NCBI RefSeq assembly: GCF_016907835.1
Contig: NZ_JAFBCT010000001.1
Coordinates: 1,674,001 to 1,738,000 of the forward strand
Source of the DNA: Agromyces cerinus
GTDB taxonomy: Bacteria > Actinomycetota > Actinomycetes > Actinomycetales > Microbacteriaceae
Direction of reading: 5' to 3'
Length of the DNA stretch: 64,000 nucleotides
A program made the translations under genes and the position numbers. Under the pieces are notes generated by a model. That model had not been told where the DNA came from and searched no databases. It worked only from the letters and a program-made list of their open reading frames with translations. Positions 41,772 to 51,309 of the stretch are shown here, piece by piece (the first letter of the stretch is position 1; each line of letters opens with the position of its first letter).

Positions 41772-42551
41772 GTGGACCTGACGAGAAAACTCGAACTCCT
41801 CGACCAACAGATATCCGATGCCAACGGCGGCTATCCTGAGGATTTCGATAAGTGGTTGAAGCGAACAGACGTGGTCGTCCGCCAGATCTTCGGCGACGAC
41901 AGTCCCATGTACAGGAGCTTCACCGCAATCGCGTTCGGTCCGTCGATTTGGTTTGACGGGATGGATACAAGCGGATATCAGCCTGCTGGAGTCACCGAGA
42001 CCGTCGCCCTTCTCGAAGCCGCCAAGCTTGAAGTCGAAATCTCGGAAGAAGCTTCAGAGAGACCTATTCCCGCAGCGGATCAATCAGAGGCGTCAGATCG
42101 GGTCTTCATAGTTCATGGCCAGGATGATGCTCGCAAGTTTGAGCTTTCATCCTTCTTGCAGAATCTGACGGGCGCGCAGCCAGTAATCCTGCACCAGCAG
42201 GCCAACAAGGGGCAGGTGTTGATCGAAAAGTTCGAGTCAAGCGCTGCATCCGTTGGATTTGCAGTGGTCCTCCTGACCGGTGACGACGTTGGACGTCCGA
42301 AGTCTCTCGATCCTGAGGACGATCAGTCGCGTGCACGCCAGAACGTCGTGTTCGAGATGGGGTTCTTCTTTGGTTTGCTCGGACGGACGCGAGTCGCGGT
42401 CCTATACGACGATGGGGTTGAACTTCCGAGCGATATCAACGGAATCGTATACATCCCGATCGACCCGGCGGGCGGCTGGAAGTCCAAGCTCGCGGTTGAG
42501 CTGGACGGGGTCGACATCAGCGTCGACTGGTCGGCCATCGGTCGCAGCTAG
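41772..42551 (+). CDS. TIR-like nucleotide-binding protein (CAP12/Pycsar TIR type)
   Basis: A 259-residue protein with an unassigned N-terminal domain (1-105) and a C-terminal TIR-like domain: VFIVHGQDDARKFELSSFL (111-129), the segment LIEKFESSAASVGFAVVLLTGDD with candidate catalytic Glu152/154, and RARQNVVFEMGFFFGLLGR (188-205). Such domains degrade NAD+ in CBASS, Pycsar and Thoeris anti-phage systems. No cyclase or cNMP-binding domain gene is adjacent. Starts at GTG 41772 or 41763. Composition is AT-richer than neighbours, consistent with transfer. Confidence 0.85.
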   Translation: MDLTRKLELLDQQISDANGGYPEDFDKWLKRTDVVVRQIFGDDSPMYRSFTAIAFGPSIWFDGMDTSGYQPAGVTETVALLEAAKLEVEISEEASERPIPAADQSEASDRVFIVHGQDDARKFELSSFLQNLTGAQPVILHQQANKGQVLIEKFESSAASVGFAVVLLTGDDVGRPKSLDPEDDQSRARQNVVFEMGFFFGLLGRTRVAVLYDDGVELPSDINGIVYIPIDPAGGWKSKLAVELDGVDISVDWSAIGRS

Positions 42552-42628
42552 TCGCTTCCAACCCACCGCAGCCAGTCCCGCGGCTTTCCTTCTGCGATAG
42601 CGAAAGGCGCTGGGATAGTGACAGGCGG

Positions 42629-43123
42629 CTACTCGGGGTCGCTCTGAACGAGGCTCTCGCCTTCAACGGCCTCTCTCCAGAGACTTACCGACCGTGAACT
42701 CTCCACCTCCTGCGATGTAGCGGCTTCAAACGGATCACCAATCGCTACAACGCTCTCTCGCTCTGCAATCGGAGCAGGTTCACCCGCACCTCGCCGAAGG
42801 GTTTCCACCTGCCTTACATACTTCGGCGGGCTCATAAGCGAGCCAAGAAGGTTGTTCCCAGTTCCTCCAACGTTGACTTCGTGCGAGCGGAAGGTCTGGG
42901 CGACCGTGAGGTGCTCCGCCACCTCAGCAGCTTTCAAGACGATCTTGATCCTCGAGATTGAGCCAAGTATGTTGCCCGTCTCTGGATCGGTGATGTCGAC
43001 GGTTCTCGGATCAAGCACTTTGAAGAACATCCCGGGCTCCACACCGTCTGCGACTCCCCGGTTGAGAATTACTTCCCGGTCGCTGACGATCTGCGCAACT
43101 TGGCCACGAATTGCCTTTGCCAA
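42629..43123 (-). CDS. FlgT-C-like island protein
   Basis: A 164-residue protein with TTG start 43123 directly after the stop of the upstream gene (TAATTG). The N-terminal half (GQVAQIVSDREVILNRGVADGVEPGMFFKV) resembles the small barrel domain at the C-terminus of FlgT and related proteins, followed by DPETGNILGSI. The C-terminal part is polar. No flagellar genes are present. It is coupled to the membrane protein upstream and may form a complex with it. Function unknown. Confidence 0.65.
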   Translation of the reverse strand: MAKAIRGQVAQIVSDREVILNRGVADGVEPGMFFKVLDPRTVDITDPETGNILGSISRIKIVLKAAEVAEHLTVAQTFRSHEVNVGGTGNNLLGSLMSPPKYVRQVETLRRGAGEPAPIAERESVVAIGDPFEAATSQEVESSRSVSLWREAVEGESLVQSDPE

Positions 43124-43675
43124 TTACTTCTCAACTCCTAGCCTTCGAGCCAGCTCGGCTCGCTCCTTGATCTGGGTCAGAACGCGTTCAGTTACGCCTG
43201 GCTCGATTTTGTCCCATTCACTCACTGAATTGACCAGCTGAGCGAGTGTTCTGTCGAGCTCGGATTGAACCACTTGCAGGCCCATACGAACTTGATTCAA
43301 TTCTCCACTCTCCATCAGCTGCGCCACGGCGGTGCGGGAACTCGCAACCGAGCGTGTGGTATCCGCGAGCGATGAGACTGCAAACTCAGCGTGAGTCTTG
43401 TTGCTTGGGGTTTCAGGCATCGGTTGGAGGACGAGCCCCAAGAGCGCACCTGCGACCAAGTAGGCGGCGGAGCTGATCCACGCTGGAGCGCCAGCGGGGA
43501 GAATCGCTACCACTAGAACGGTTACAACAACCACGACAACCGCGCCGAGGAACTTCCAGCCGAGGGGTATGAAGAACCGTCCGACCCTCAACGAGAAGCG
43601 CGGGGTGCCGGTAGCCTCAGGACTCTCACTGACGACGGGTGCCGATGCAGCTTCAGGCGGCGAAGCCTCTGTCAT
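43124..43675 (-). CDS. Two-span membrane protein with coiled-coil tail
   Basis: A 183-residue protein: a low-complexity N-terminus, two membrane spans (about 42-60 and 65-85), then a helical, probably coiled-coil cytoplasmic region (SLADTTRSVASSRTAVAQLMES onward). No family is recognised. GAGGC stands before the start at 43675. Its stop touches the TTG start of the FlgT-C-like gene. The pair is the first transcription unit inside the island next to tRNA-Pro. Confidence 0.6.
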   Translation of the reverse strand: MTEASPPEAASAPVVSESPEATGTPRFSLRVGRFFIPLGWKFLGAVVVVVVTVLVVAILPAGAPAWISSAAYLVAGALLGLVLQPMPETPSNKTHAEFAVSSLADTTRSVASSRTAVAQLMESGELNQVRMGLQVVQSELDRTLAQLVNSVSEWDKIEPGVTERVLTQIKERAELARRLGVEK

Positions 43676-43751
43676 TCACACATCATGGCAGAAATCACCG
43701 ATGCTCTCGCTTAAGGAGGGCTTTCGGAGGGGTTGGGCATTCCAGACATGA

Positions 43752-43790
43752 AGAAGGCCCCGGCGGATCTTGCGATCTACCGGGGCTTCT
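43752..43790 (-). terminator. Terminator of tRNA-Pro
   Basis: An imperfect stem pairs AGAAGCCCCGG with CCGGGGCCTTCT (read on the minus strand) immediately after the tRNA 3' end, followed by TTCTTC. Confidence 0.65.
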
Positions 43791-43791
43791 C

Positions 43792-43868
<77 letters not shown>

Positions 43869-44002
43869 ATGCCACCGGATTTCTCCGAAGACAACTTGAC
43901 CATCATAGCGGCATCCGAAGGGGTGCTCGTGACACACGGGCGTCTACGGGGCATCCGTTCGGTGCGAATTCGGCCGCCGCCCACACGCAGGCAGGCGCGA
44001 AG

Positions 44003-44659
44003 TCAGATGTACTTCCGCACCTCGTCCATGAACGCCACCGGGTCATCCACCCAGATGCGCAGTGCCGTCACCGACTGCTCACCGCCGGCCCTGCCGTGTC
44101 CGGGCAGCTTCACGACCGTCGGCCCCTCGAGTTCGATCTCGAGATTCGTCTCGTCGGTCATGCGCAGCATGAGGGTGCGAGCGGCATCCGTCTCGACGAT
44201 CTTCGGCGACTTGGGCTCATCCACTCGGAGGTTGCGCGCGACCGACGCGATGTCGTCCCAGCTGAGCGCGATGTCGAGCTCGAGACCGCCGCGCACGCGA
44301 ATGCCGTCGGGGCCGACGGTGTGCGGCCGCATGAGATATGCGCACAGCAGCCCGAACATCCAGGTGAGCCCCCAGATGCCGAGCACGAGCAGCGTGATGC
44401 GCACGGCGGGCCAGCGATGCACGATGAGGTCGAAGATCGGGATCTCGACGGCCGAGAGCACGATGAAGATCATGAGGATCGTCAGCACCGGCTTGTGGAA
44501 GCCGAACCCCTTCGCGCCGGGCGCGATCGCCGGGCGCCGTGCGACGAACCGGCCGATGCTCGCATAGATGCTGAGCTCCATGAGCAGCGCACGCTTCAGG
44601 AACCAGCCGATGCGCTGCCAGAGGGATGCCTCGGCGCGCGCCGAGGTCGCGGTGCTCAC
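44003..44659 (-). CDS. Membrane protein with PH-like soluble domain, coupled to MarR
   Basis: A 218-residue protein with two membrane spans (about 57-77 and 87-110) and a C-terminal soluble region with a beta-rich pattern (DGIRVRGGLELDIALSWDDIASV, then LEIELEGPTVVKLPG) as in bacterial PH-domain membrane proteins. The GTG start 44659 overlaps the MarR stop by four bases. Function unknown; it may be the target of the MarR regulator. Confidence 0.7.
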   Translation of the reverse strand: MSTATSARAEASLWQRIGWFLKRALLMELSIYASIGRFVARRPAIAPGAKGFGFHKPVLTILMIFIVLSAVEIPIFDLIVHRWPAVRITLLVLGIWGLTWMFGLLCAYLMRPHTVGPDGIRVRGGLELDIALSWDDIASVARNLRVDEPKSPKIVETDAARTLMLRMTDETNLEIELEGPTVVKLPGHGRAGGEQSVTALRIWVDDPVAFMDEVRKYI

Positions 44660-45138
44660 TCCCCCACCGCCGCCCGTGCCTCGCCGACCGCCCGGCGCTG
44701 CTCGTCGGCTTCGATGAGCTCGCGCAGACGCCCGGCGATCGCCTCGACGCCCCGCAGCAGCGCATCACGATCGGCGGGCGCGACGGCGCCGAGCAGTTCG
44801 GCTGAGAGTTCGGCGTGGTCGCGCTGCATGTCGCGCATGAACTCCTCAGCGGATGCCGCGAGCGACACGATGATCGCCCGCCGATCACTCGGGTGCGGTG
44901 TACGCGCGACGTACCCGCCGGCCTCGAGCGCGTCGACGAGACCGGTGATGTTGCGCGGACTCACCTCGAGCCGGGTCGCGAGCGCGTGCTGCGTCGACGG
45001 GCCGGTGGCGGCGAGCTCCCAGAGCACGCGCACGCGTGAGGGGGTCAGCGGCGTGCCATCGAACGCGTGGGCCATGTCCTTCTGGAAGAGCTCGCTGACC
45101 TCGAGCAGCCGGTCGAGCACGGTGATCTCGGGAGTCAT
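44656..45138 (-). CDS. MarR-family transcriptional regulator
   Basis: A 160-residue winged-helix protein: LTPSRVRVLWELAATGPSTQHALATRLEVSPRNITGLVDALEAGGYVART shows the helix-turn-helix and wing, followed by HPSDRRAIIVSL. ATG 45138 abuts a 13-base palindrome. Its stop overlaps the membrane protein gene. Usual ligands are phenolic or oxidising compounds, but none can be assigned here. Confidence 0.9.
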   Translation of the reverse strand: MTPEITVLDRLLEVSELFQKDMAHAFDGTPLTPSRVRVLWELAATGPSTQHALATRLEVSPRNITGLVDALEAGGYVARTPHPSDRRAIIVSLAASAEEFMRDMQRDHAELSAELLGAVAPADRDALLRGVEAIAGRLRELIEADEQRRAVGEARAAVGE

Positions 45139-45150
45139 ATCATGATGATA
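45138..45150. promoter_or_regulatory. Palindrome at the MarR start, candidate autoregulatory site
   Basis: TATCATGATGATA is an inverted repeat (TATCAT, G, ATGATA) overlapping the first base of the MarR start codon. Confidence 0.5.
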
Positions 45151-45236
45151 CTGCATTGTTACCTATATTCACGACTTGTGTGGTCGAACGCCCCGCAACC
45201 GCTGCGGATGTCAGTGGTCGGCGCTACATTCGAATC

Positions 45237-45860
45237 GTGATCACCGACGTGACCGAAGACCTCGAGCCGCTCCGGCTCCGGGTCGCCCCTGCGAGCGAAG
45301 TTCCGTTCACCGATGTCGAAGCCGTCTTCGGCACTCGTGGCGATCCTGCGCACTGCTGGTGCCAGTGGTACAAGATCCCGGGCAGCGACTGGCGCCGGTT
45401 CGGCGACGACGGGCTGCGCGACCGGCTGCAAGAGCAGTTGAACGCGTCGGGCATCGGGCGCGGGCTCATCGCCTACGACGGCGAGACGCCGGTCGGCTGG
45501 TGCGCCGTCGAACCTCGCACCGACCTCCCCAGGGTTCGCCTGAGCACCATCGTCAAGGGCGGCACCGAGCATCCCGATTTCGATGACACCGCCGTCTGGG
45601 CGGTCTCCTGCTTCGTCGTGCCCCGCAACCACCGGGGCCGCGGCGTCGCTCGCGCTCTCGCCGAGGCGGCGGTCGACTTCGCCCGAGCAGGCGGCGCCCG
45701 CGTCGTCGAGGCCTATGCCGTCGACCCGAAGATCCGCGCGAAGGTCTCGGCCGACGCGCTCTTCCACGGCACCGTCTCGATGTTCACCCATGCGGGCTTC
45801 ACCGAGGTCTCACGACCCCGGCCCGACCGCGCGATCATGCAGGTCGAGCTGGCCGGCTGA
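45237..45860 (+). CDS. GNAT family N-acetyltransferase
   Basis: A 207-residue acetyltransferase starting at GTG 45237. The acetyl-CoA loop is VVPRNHRGRGVARALAEAAV, and the N-terminal CWCQWYKIPG segment is typical of a GNAT subgroup often found in actinobacteria. Substrate unknown. It is divergent from the MarR gene. Confidence 0.85.
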   Translation: MITDVTEDLEPLRLRVAPASEVPFTDVEAVFGTRGDPAHCWCQWYKIPGSDWRRFGDDGLRDRLQEQLNASGIGRGLIAYDGETPVGWCAVEPRTDLPRVRLSTIVKGGTEHPDFDDTAVWAVSCFVVPRNHRGRGVARALAEAAVDFARAGGARVVEAYAVDPKIRAKVSADALFHGTVSMFTHAGFTEVSRPRPDRAIMQVELAG

Positions 45861-45896
45861 GCCGGACGCACCGATACCGAACCCCGTTGCAGGGCA

Positions 45897-46817
45897 TTAG
45901 CCCGAGAGCCAGTCACGCTCGGCGCGGCAAAGGTCGTGCACCGCGGGGCCGAGATCGGAGAGTCGCGCGGCGGCATGTCGATCGGCGGCGTCCGCGAGTC
46001 GCTCGACCACGATGCTCTGCCCGGTGCCGACTGCGCCGGGGGCCGAACTTCGCAAGTACTCGGCGAACAGCAGCTGATCCCGATGATCGCCGAGCACGTC
46101 CTGAACGCCCTGTCCGGCGGCCGCGAGCCGCGACGCCGGTGCACCGAAGGTCGCACCGGGGTCATCTGCAATCGCCTCCGCGGCGTAGCGGAGGCGGCGA
46201 GCGGCCCTCCGCGCAGCATGCAACTGCGCCGGAGTGCTGGTCGCCTCCACTCCTGACGCCCGTTTCGCGGCCCGCCGCGCTTCGCGCCCGAGGAGTGCAC
46301 CGAGGACGGGCCGAGCTTCCGCACCTGCCAGTCTGGCTACGGCTGCGTCGGTGAGCAGTTCGTCGAGCGCAGCGCGACGCCGAGCGGCGCCCGGCCGTCG
46401 CTGGTGTTCGACGAATCGCCCGTGCGCGAGTTGATGGGATGTGGTCACGTCCGCGACGATTCCGGCGCTGACCTGCACCAGCGCCGCGGAATCGAGGCCC
46501 CCCGACGTCGCTGCGTCGTGCAGGGCCTCCTGCGCCACGAGGAGCCGGACCTCGAGGTCGCGCACCCTGCCGAGCCTCCGGCCGAGCGTTCGATACCGAC
46601 GGCGTACCTCATCGACCTGCGAGGCGTCGAACAACGATCCGTACACGGCGAGCACGCTGCGAAGCCGCCGCACGGTGGTACGCAAACGATGCACCGCATC
46701 CGGCTCGTCGGCAATGGCCGCCGGCTCGATCTCATCGAGGCGGACTCCGATCGCGCGCATTGCCGCCAGCACCACCGCACCGGCACCGTCGTGGTCGCCC
46801 GCGTCGTCGAGAGCCAT
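45897..46817 (-). CDS. CHAD domain protein
   Basis: A 306-residue helical protein with the conserved histidine and basic pattern of CHAD domains: VHRLRTTVRRLRSVLAVYG, RRLGRVRDLEVRLLVAQEAL, LHAARRAARRLRYAAEA and LGDHRDQLLFAEYL. CHAD proteins bind inorganic polyphosphate. No CYTH triphosphatase domain is fused or adjacent. ATG 46817 is the start. Cytoplasmic. Confidence 0.88.
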   Translation of the reverse strand: MALDDAGDHDGAGAVVLAAMRAIGVRLDEIEPAAIADEPDAVHRLRTTVRRLRSVLAVYGSLFDASQVDEVRRRYRTLGRRLGRVRDLEVRLLVAQEALHDAATSGGLDSAALVQVSAGIVADVTTSHQLAHGRFVEHQRRPGAARRRAALDELLTDAAVARLAGAEARPVLGALLGREARRAAKRASGVEATSTPAQLHAARRAARRLRYAAEAIADDPGATFGAPASRLAAAGQGVQDVLGDHRDQLLFAEYLRSSAPGAVGTGQSIVVERLADAADRHAAARLSDLGPAVHDLCRAERDWLSG

Positions 46818-46851
46818 GGGGCCATCGTATGCGCCCCGCGATCGCCGCGGT

Positions 46852-47088
46852 TCAGTCGGCGTCGATGCGCACGCGCTTCACGCGCGACGACTCCCCGCGC
46901 AGAATGTGCACGCGACTCCGCGGCACCCCGAAGTGGGTTGCGAGGGCTGCGACGACGCCGACGTTCGCGGCGCCGTCGACCGCACGTTCACGCACGAAGA
47001 CGGTCAGCGAGGCGGCCGGGTCGCCCTCGAGCGCCTCCACGAGCGGCCCCTTGCGACTGCCGGGCTTCACCCGGATCGTGACGTCCAT
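46852..47088 (-). CDS. DUF167 (YggU) family protein
   Basis: A 78-residue protein with the DUF167 pattern VTIRVKPGSRKGP, then RAVDGAANVGVVAALATHFGVPRSRVHILRGESSRVKRVRI. The function is unknown though the fold is known. ATG 47088 is the start. It is downstream of the der terminator, 34 bases before the CHAD gene. Confidence 0.9.
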   Translation of the reverse strand: MDVTIRVKPGSRKGPLVEALEGDPAASLTVFVRERAVDGAANVGVVAALATHFGVPRSRVHILRGESSRVKRVRIDAD

Positions 47089-47118
47089 CACATCCTCGCG
47101 CCGCCGGATGGACCGCGA

Positions 47119-47157
47119 ACGCCCGAGTCGCTCCCCTCGCGGGAGCAACTCGGGCGT
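47119..47157 (-). terminator. Terminator of the der operon
   Basis: A 17-base stem (ACGCCCGAGTTGCTCCC against its complement with one G.U) and a five-base loop lies 15 bases after the der stop. It marks the end of the long leftward housekeeping run. Confidence 0.85.
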
Positions 47158-47172
47158 CGCGACATCCGTGAC

Positions 47173-48687
47173 CTACTTCGAGCGGTCGCGCTTCTCGCGC
47201 ACCCGCATGTTGATGACGATCGGCGAGCCCTCGAAGCCGTAGATCTCGCGCAGGCGCCGCTGGATGAACCGGCGGTAGCCCGGGTCGAGGAACCCGGTCG
47301 TGAAGAGCACGAATGTCGGCGGGCGGCTGGCCGCCTGGGTGCCGAACAGCACGCGGGGCTGCTTGCCACCGCGAACCGGGTGCGGGTGCTCCTGCGTGAG
47401 CTCCGTGAGGAACGCGTTGAACTTGCCCGTCGGAATACGGGTGTCCCACGACTCGAGTGCCGTCTCGAGCGCCGGAACGAGCTTCTCGAGGTGACGGCCG
47501 GTCTTGGCCGAGATGTTGACGCGAGGCGCCCACGCGACGTGGTGCAGGTCCTGCTCGATCTCGCGCTCGAGGTACCGGCGGCGTTCGTCGTCGAGCAGGT
47601 CCCACTTGTTGTAGGCGAGCACGAGCGCGCGGCCCGACTCGAGCACGAGGTCGATGATGCGCACGTCTTGTTCGGAGATCGGCACCGAGACGTCGAGGAG
47701 CACGACGGCGACCTCGGCCTTCTCGAGCGCGGCCTGGGTGCGGAGCGAGGCGTAGAAGTCGGCGCCCTGCTGCAGGTGCACGCGACGACGGATGCCGGCG
47801 GTGTCGACGAACCGCCAGATCTTGCCGCCGAGCTCGATCTGCTCGTCGACGGGATCGCGCGTGGTGCCGGCGAGCTCGTTCACGACGACGCGCTCTTCGC
47901 CCGCCGACTTGTTGAGCAAGCTCGACTTGCCGACGTTCGGGCGACCGAGGATCGCGACGCGGCGGGGGCCGCCGAACTCGTCCTTCGCGACCGCAGAGAC
48001 CTGCGGCAGCACCTTGAAGACCGACTCGAGCATGTCGGCGACGCCGCGACCGTGCAGTGCCGAGACCGGGTAGGGCTCGCCGAGGCCGAGATTCCAGAGC
48101 GCTGCGGCTTCGGGCTCCTGACGCGCGTCGTCGACTTTGTTGGCCAGCAGGAAGACGGGCTTCTTCGTCTTGCGGAGCAGGCGAACGACGTGCTCGTCGG
48201 TCGAGGTCGCACCGACCGTGGCGTCGACGACGAAGAGCACGACGTCGCAGAGTTCGATGGCGACCTCGGCCTGCAGGGCGACCGAGGCGTCGATGCCCTT
48301 CGCGTCGGGCTCCCAACCGCCGGTGTCGACGAGCGTGAAGCGGCGGTCGAGGTACTCGCCCTTGTACGAGACGCGGTCGCGCGTGACACCGGGGGTGTCT
48401 TCGACGACGGCCTCGCGGCGGCCGAGGATGCGGTTGACGAGCGCGGACTTGCCGACGTTCGGTCGACCGACGATCGCGATGACGGGCAGCGCGGGGAGGT
48501 AGCGGATGCCCTCCTCGCCCTCCTCCGAGAGCTCGAGCACGTCGAGGTCGTCGTCGTCGAGCGCATAGTCGGCGAGCCCCGAGCGCAGCGTGGCTGCGCG
48601 CTGCTCGGCGAGCTCGTCGTCGACGCCGGCGAGACGTTCGACGAGGTCGTCGTCGGGAGCGTCGAACTCTTCGCTCTGGTCGGTCAT
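47173..48687 (-). CDS. der: Ribosome biogenesis GTPase Der (EngA)
   Basis: An essential GTPase for 50S ribosome maturation. Two tandem G domains are visible: GRPNVGKS at 74-81 with DTPGVTRDR, and a second GRPNVGKS near 250 with [13 protein letters not shown] and NKWDL are the specificity motifs. The C-terminal KH-like domain begins around 405. The 504 residues include a 65-residue acidic N-terminal extension, as in other actinobacteria. ATG overlaps the cmk stop (ATGA). Confidence 0.97.
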   Translation of the reverse strand: MTDQSEEFDAPDDDLVERLAGVDDELAEQRAATLRSGLADYALDDDDLDVLELSEEGEEGIRYLPALPVIAIVGRPNVGKSALVNRILGRREAVVEDTPGVTRDRVSYKGEYLDRRFTLVDTGGWEPDAKGIDASVALQAEVAIELCDVVLFVVDATVGATSTDEHVVRLLRKTKKPVFLLANKVDDARQEPEAAALWNLGLGEPYPVSALHGRGVADMLESVFKVLPQVSAVAKDEFGGPRRVAILGRPNVGKSSLLNKSAGEERVVVNELAGTTRDPVDEQIELGGKIWRFVDTAGIRRRVHLQQGADFYASLRTQAALEKAEVAVVLLDVSVPISEQDVRIIDLVLESGRALVLAYNKWDLLDDERRRYLEREIEQDLHHVAWAPRVNISAKTGRHLEKLVPALETALESWDTRIPTGKFNAFLTELTQEHPHPVRGGKQPRVLFGTQAASRPPTFVLFTTGFLDPGYRRFIQRRLREIYGFEGSPIVINMRVREKRDRSK

Positions 48688-49418
48688 GGTGTCTCCTCTG
48701 AAATCTGTGCGCCCCTGGCATCGTGCCCCGGGGCGAGCGCGGGTTGCGCTGCGCGGATCACGCCGATCACCGCATCGACTGTCTGGTCGAAGTCGAGTTC
48801 CGTGGAATCGACGGTGGTGACGCCGTCTGCCGCGGTCATGAAGTCCACGACCTTGGAGTCCGCCGCGTCGCGCTTCCGCAGCTGCTCCCCCACAGCTTCG
48901 ACCGACGATCCGGTCAGCTCTGCGGAGCGCCTGCTCATTCTAACCGCTTCGGATGCTGTGAGGAGTATGCGAACGGGGGCGTCGGGCGCCACCACGGTCG
49001 TGATGTCGCGCCCCTCGACGATGATGCCGGGAGCATCGACCGCCGCCATGATCGACCGGAACAGCTCGATGAGGTGACGGCGCACCTCGGGCACCCGGGC
49101 GACGGCGCTCACGACGGCGGAGATCTGCGGGTCGCGGATCGCCTCGGTCACGTCGACCTCGCCGACGTGCACGGAGTACCCGGTCGGGTCGGTGCCGATG
49201 CGGTAGCCGAAGGAGTCGAGGCACGAGACGACGGATGCCTCGTCGTCGGTGTCGACGCCGGATGCCTCGACGTGCCACGCCAGCGCACGGTACGCGGCGC
49301 CCGTGTCGAGGAAGCCGAAGTCGAGTCGGCGTGCGACCTCTTTGGAGACGCTCGACTTTCCGCTGCCTGCCGGACCATCGACGGCCACGACGAACGGGAT
49401 GACGAGTGACACGTTCAA
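48684..49418 (-). CDS. cmk: Cytidylate kinase
   Basis: It phosphorylates CMP and dCMP. The P-loop GPAGSGKSS is at 15-23, and [25 protein letters not shown] and the VEGRDITT motif are the usual landmarks. TTG 49418 overlaps the tyrA stop; GTG 49412, with AGG six bases ahead, is an equally plausible start. About 244 residues. Part of the tyrA-cmk-der coupling. Confidence 0.96.
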   Translation of the reverse strand: MNVSLVIPFVVAVDGPAGSGKSSVSKEVARRLDFGFLDTGAAYRALAWHVEASGVDTDDEASVVSCLDSFGYRIGTDPTGYSVHVGEVDVTEAIRDPQISAVVSAVARVPEVRRHLIELFRSIMAAVDAPGIIVEGRDITTVVAPDAPVRILLTASEAVRMSRRSAELTGSSVEAVGEQLRKRDAADSKVVDFMTAADGVTTVDSTELDFDQTVDAVIGVIRAAQPALAPGHDARGAQISEETP

Positions 49419-50497
49419 CCTGCAATCCGCCAGCCGCGTGCGGCCAGCTCATCAGTGAGATGCTGCTGCACCTCGGGGAGCACCGAGATCTCGGCGAGGC
49501 CGATCTGCGCGCCCGGCGAGTGCTCGAGCCGCAGGTCTTCGATGTTGGCGCCGGCCTCGCCGACGTCGTTGAAGAGCCGGGCGAGCTGGCCGGGCCGGTC
49601 GTCGATCATGACGATGAGGCTCGAGTAGCGACGGTCGACGCCGTGCTTGCCGGGCAGCCGTTCGACGCCGGTGTTGCCGCCGAAGAGCTCCTCGGCGATG
49701 CGGCGACGGGCGCCCGGGGCATCCATGTTGTCGAGCGCGTCGATGAAGCGGTCGAGGTCGTCGCGGTAGCCGCGGAGGATCTCGGCGACCGGCGCGGAGT
49801 TCTGACCGAGGATCTGCACCCAGAGCTCGGGGTCGCTCGCGGCCACCCGCGTGACGTCGCGCACGCCCTGCCCGGCGAGGTTGACCGAGGCGTGCGGGGC
49901 GTCGATGAGGCGACGCGCCATGAGGCTCGAGACGACCTGCGGCACGTGCGAGACGAGGGCGACGGCGGCGTCGTGCTGCTCGGGCGTGAGCTCGACGAGC
50001 GTGGCACCGAGGTCGAGGATGAGGTCGTCGATCGCCGAGCCGTCTTGATACGAGATACCGCCGTGGGCGGCCACGACCCACGGGCGACCGACGAAGAGGT
50101 CGGCGCGGCCCGACATGGGACCGCCGCGTTCGCGCCCGGCCATGGGGTGGGTGCCGATGTAGCGCGAGAGATCCGCGCCACGCGCCTTCAGGTTCTCGTA
50201 GACGGCGAGCTTGACGCTCGCGACATCCGTGACGATGGCCTCGGGGTACGCCTCGAGTTCGGCGGCCACGACATCGGCGGTGACATCGGGCGGTACGCAC
50301 ACGACGATGAGCTGCGGGCGGTCACCTGCGGCGGCGGCTCGGCCGGCACCGTAGTCGACCGCGATCGCGAGGTGCGTCGGCGAGGCATCGGCGAGGATCA
50401 CGTCGACGCCCTTGGCGCGCAGCCCGAGCCCGATGCTCGCGCCGAGCAGGCCCACACCGACCACGCGAACCGGGCCGGTCAGACGTGATTCGGTCAC
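49415..50497 (-). CDS. tyrA: Prephenate dehydrogenase with ACT domain
   Basis: It converts prephenate to 4-hydroxyphenylpyruvate in tyrosine synthesis. The NAD-binding motif [18 protein letters not shown] is at 13-30, [12 protein letters not shown] and [12 protein letters not shown] mark the active site, and the C-terminal segment [31 protein letters not shown] is an ACT domain for feedback by tyrosine. GTG 50497 overlaps the rluB stop. Confidence 0.95.
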   Translation of the reverse strand: MTESRLTGPVRVVGVGLLGASIGLGLRAKGVDVILADASPTHLAIAVDYGAGRAAAAGDRPQLIVVCVPPDVTADVVAAELEAYPEAIVTDVASVKLAVYENLKARGADLSRYIGTHPMAGRERGGPMSGRADLFVGRPWVVAAHGGISYQDGSAIDDLILDLGATLVELTPEQHDAAVALVSHVPQVVSSLMARRLIDAPHASVNLAGQGVRDVTRVAASDPELWVQILGQNSAPVAEILRGYRDDLDRFIDALDNMDAPGARRRIAEELFGGNTGVERLPGKHGVDRRYSSLIVMIDDRPGQLARLFNDVGEAGANIEDLRLEHSPGAQIGLAEISVLPEVQQHLTDELAARGWRIAG

Positions 50498-51309
50498 GAC
50501 TCACCTTCGTTCGGGTCGGCGCCGTCCTCCCGGCCAGCGTCCGCGGCGCGGGAGATGGTGAGCAGCTGGCCCCGCTCCACTTTAGTCAACTCGCGCATCT
50601 GACCCGAACGGAGGGTGCCGAGGTTCAGCGGGCCGAAGCTGCGGCGCACGAGGTCGACGACCGGATGCCCCACGGCGTCGAGCATGCGGCGCACGATGCG
50701 GTTGCGGCCCGAGTGGAGCGTGAGCTCGACCATCGAGTGCCGGTCGTCGCCCTGCTGCTGCAGGATGCGGGCCTTGTCGGCCTTGATGGGGCCGTCGTCG
50801 AGCTCGATGCCGTTCTTCAATTGCTGGATGACCTGCGGCGTGACCCGGCCGGTCACCTTCGCGATGTACGTCTTCGAGACGCCGAACGACGGGTGCGCGA
50901 GCACGTGCGCGAGGTCGCCGTCGTTCGTGAGCAGCAGCAGGCCGCTCGTCTCCGCGTCGAGGCGACCGACGTTGAACACCCGTTCCTCGAGGTCGTCGGT
51001 GAAGCGGGTGAGGTCGGGGCGGCCCTGCTCGTCGCGCATCGACGAGACGACGCCGCGCGGCTTGTTCAGCATGTAGTAGCGCTTCGCAGGGTCGAGCTGC
51101 ACGGCGACGCCGTCGACCGCGACGAGGTCGGTCTCGGGGTCGATGCGACGGCCGAGTTCGGTGACGATCTCGCCGTTCACTTCGACGCGGCCCTCGGCGA
51201 TGTACTGCTCGGAGACCCGCCGGCTCGCGACGCCCGCGGCGGCGAGCACCTTCTGCAGTCGTACGCCCTCAGGGGCGGGTTCGCCGCCCCAGCCGGTTGC
51301 GTCAGTCAA
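50494..51309 (-). CDS. rluB: 23S rRNA pseudouridine synthase, RluB/RsuA family
   Basis: A 271-residue enzyme with an N-terminal S4 domain (VRLQKVLAAAGVASRR) and a catalytic domain whose Asp is in VGRLDAETSGLLLLTNDG. The start is TTG 51309, with AAGGAT at good spacing, overlapping the scpB stop by eight bases. It lies in the usual actinobacterial place between scpB and cmk. Confidence 0.94.
   Translation of the reverse strand: MTDATGWGGEPAPEGVRLQKVLAAAGVASRRVSEQYIAEGRVEVNGEIVTELGRRIDPETDLVAVDGVAVQLDPAKRYYMLNKPRGVVSSMRDEQGRPDLTRFTDDLEERVFNVGRLDAETSGLLLLTNDGDLAHVLAHPSFGVSKTYIAKVTGRVTPQVIQQLKNGIELDDGPIKADKARILQQQGDDRHSMVELTLHSGRNRIVRRMLDAVGHPVVDLVRRSFGPLNLGTLRSGQMRELTKVERGQLLTISRAADAGREDGADPNEGES

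Noticed and set aside
41772..42551. Complete CBASS or Thoeris system
   Set aside because: No cyclase, second effector or NADase partner gene is found next to the TIR gene.
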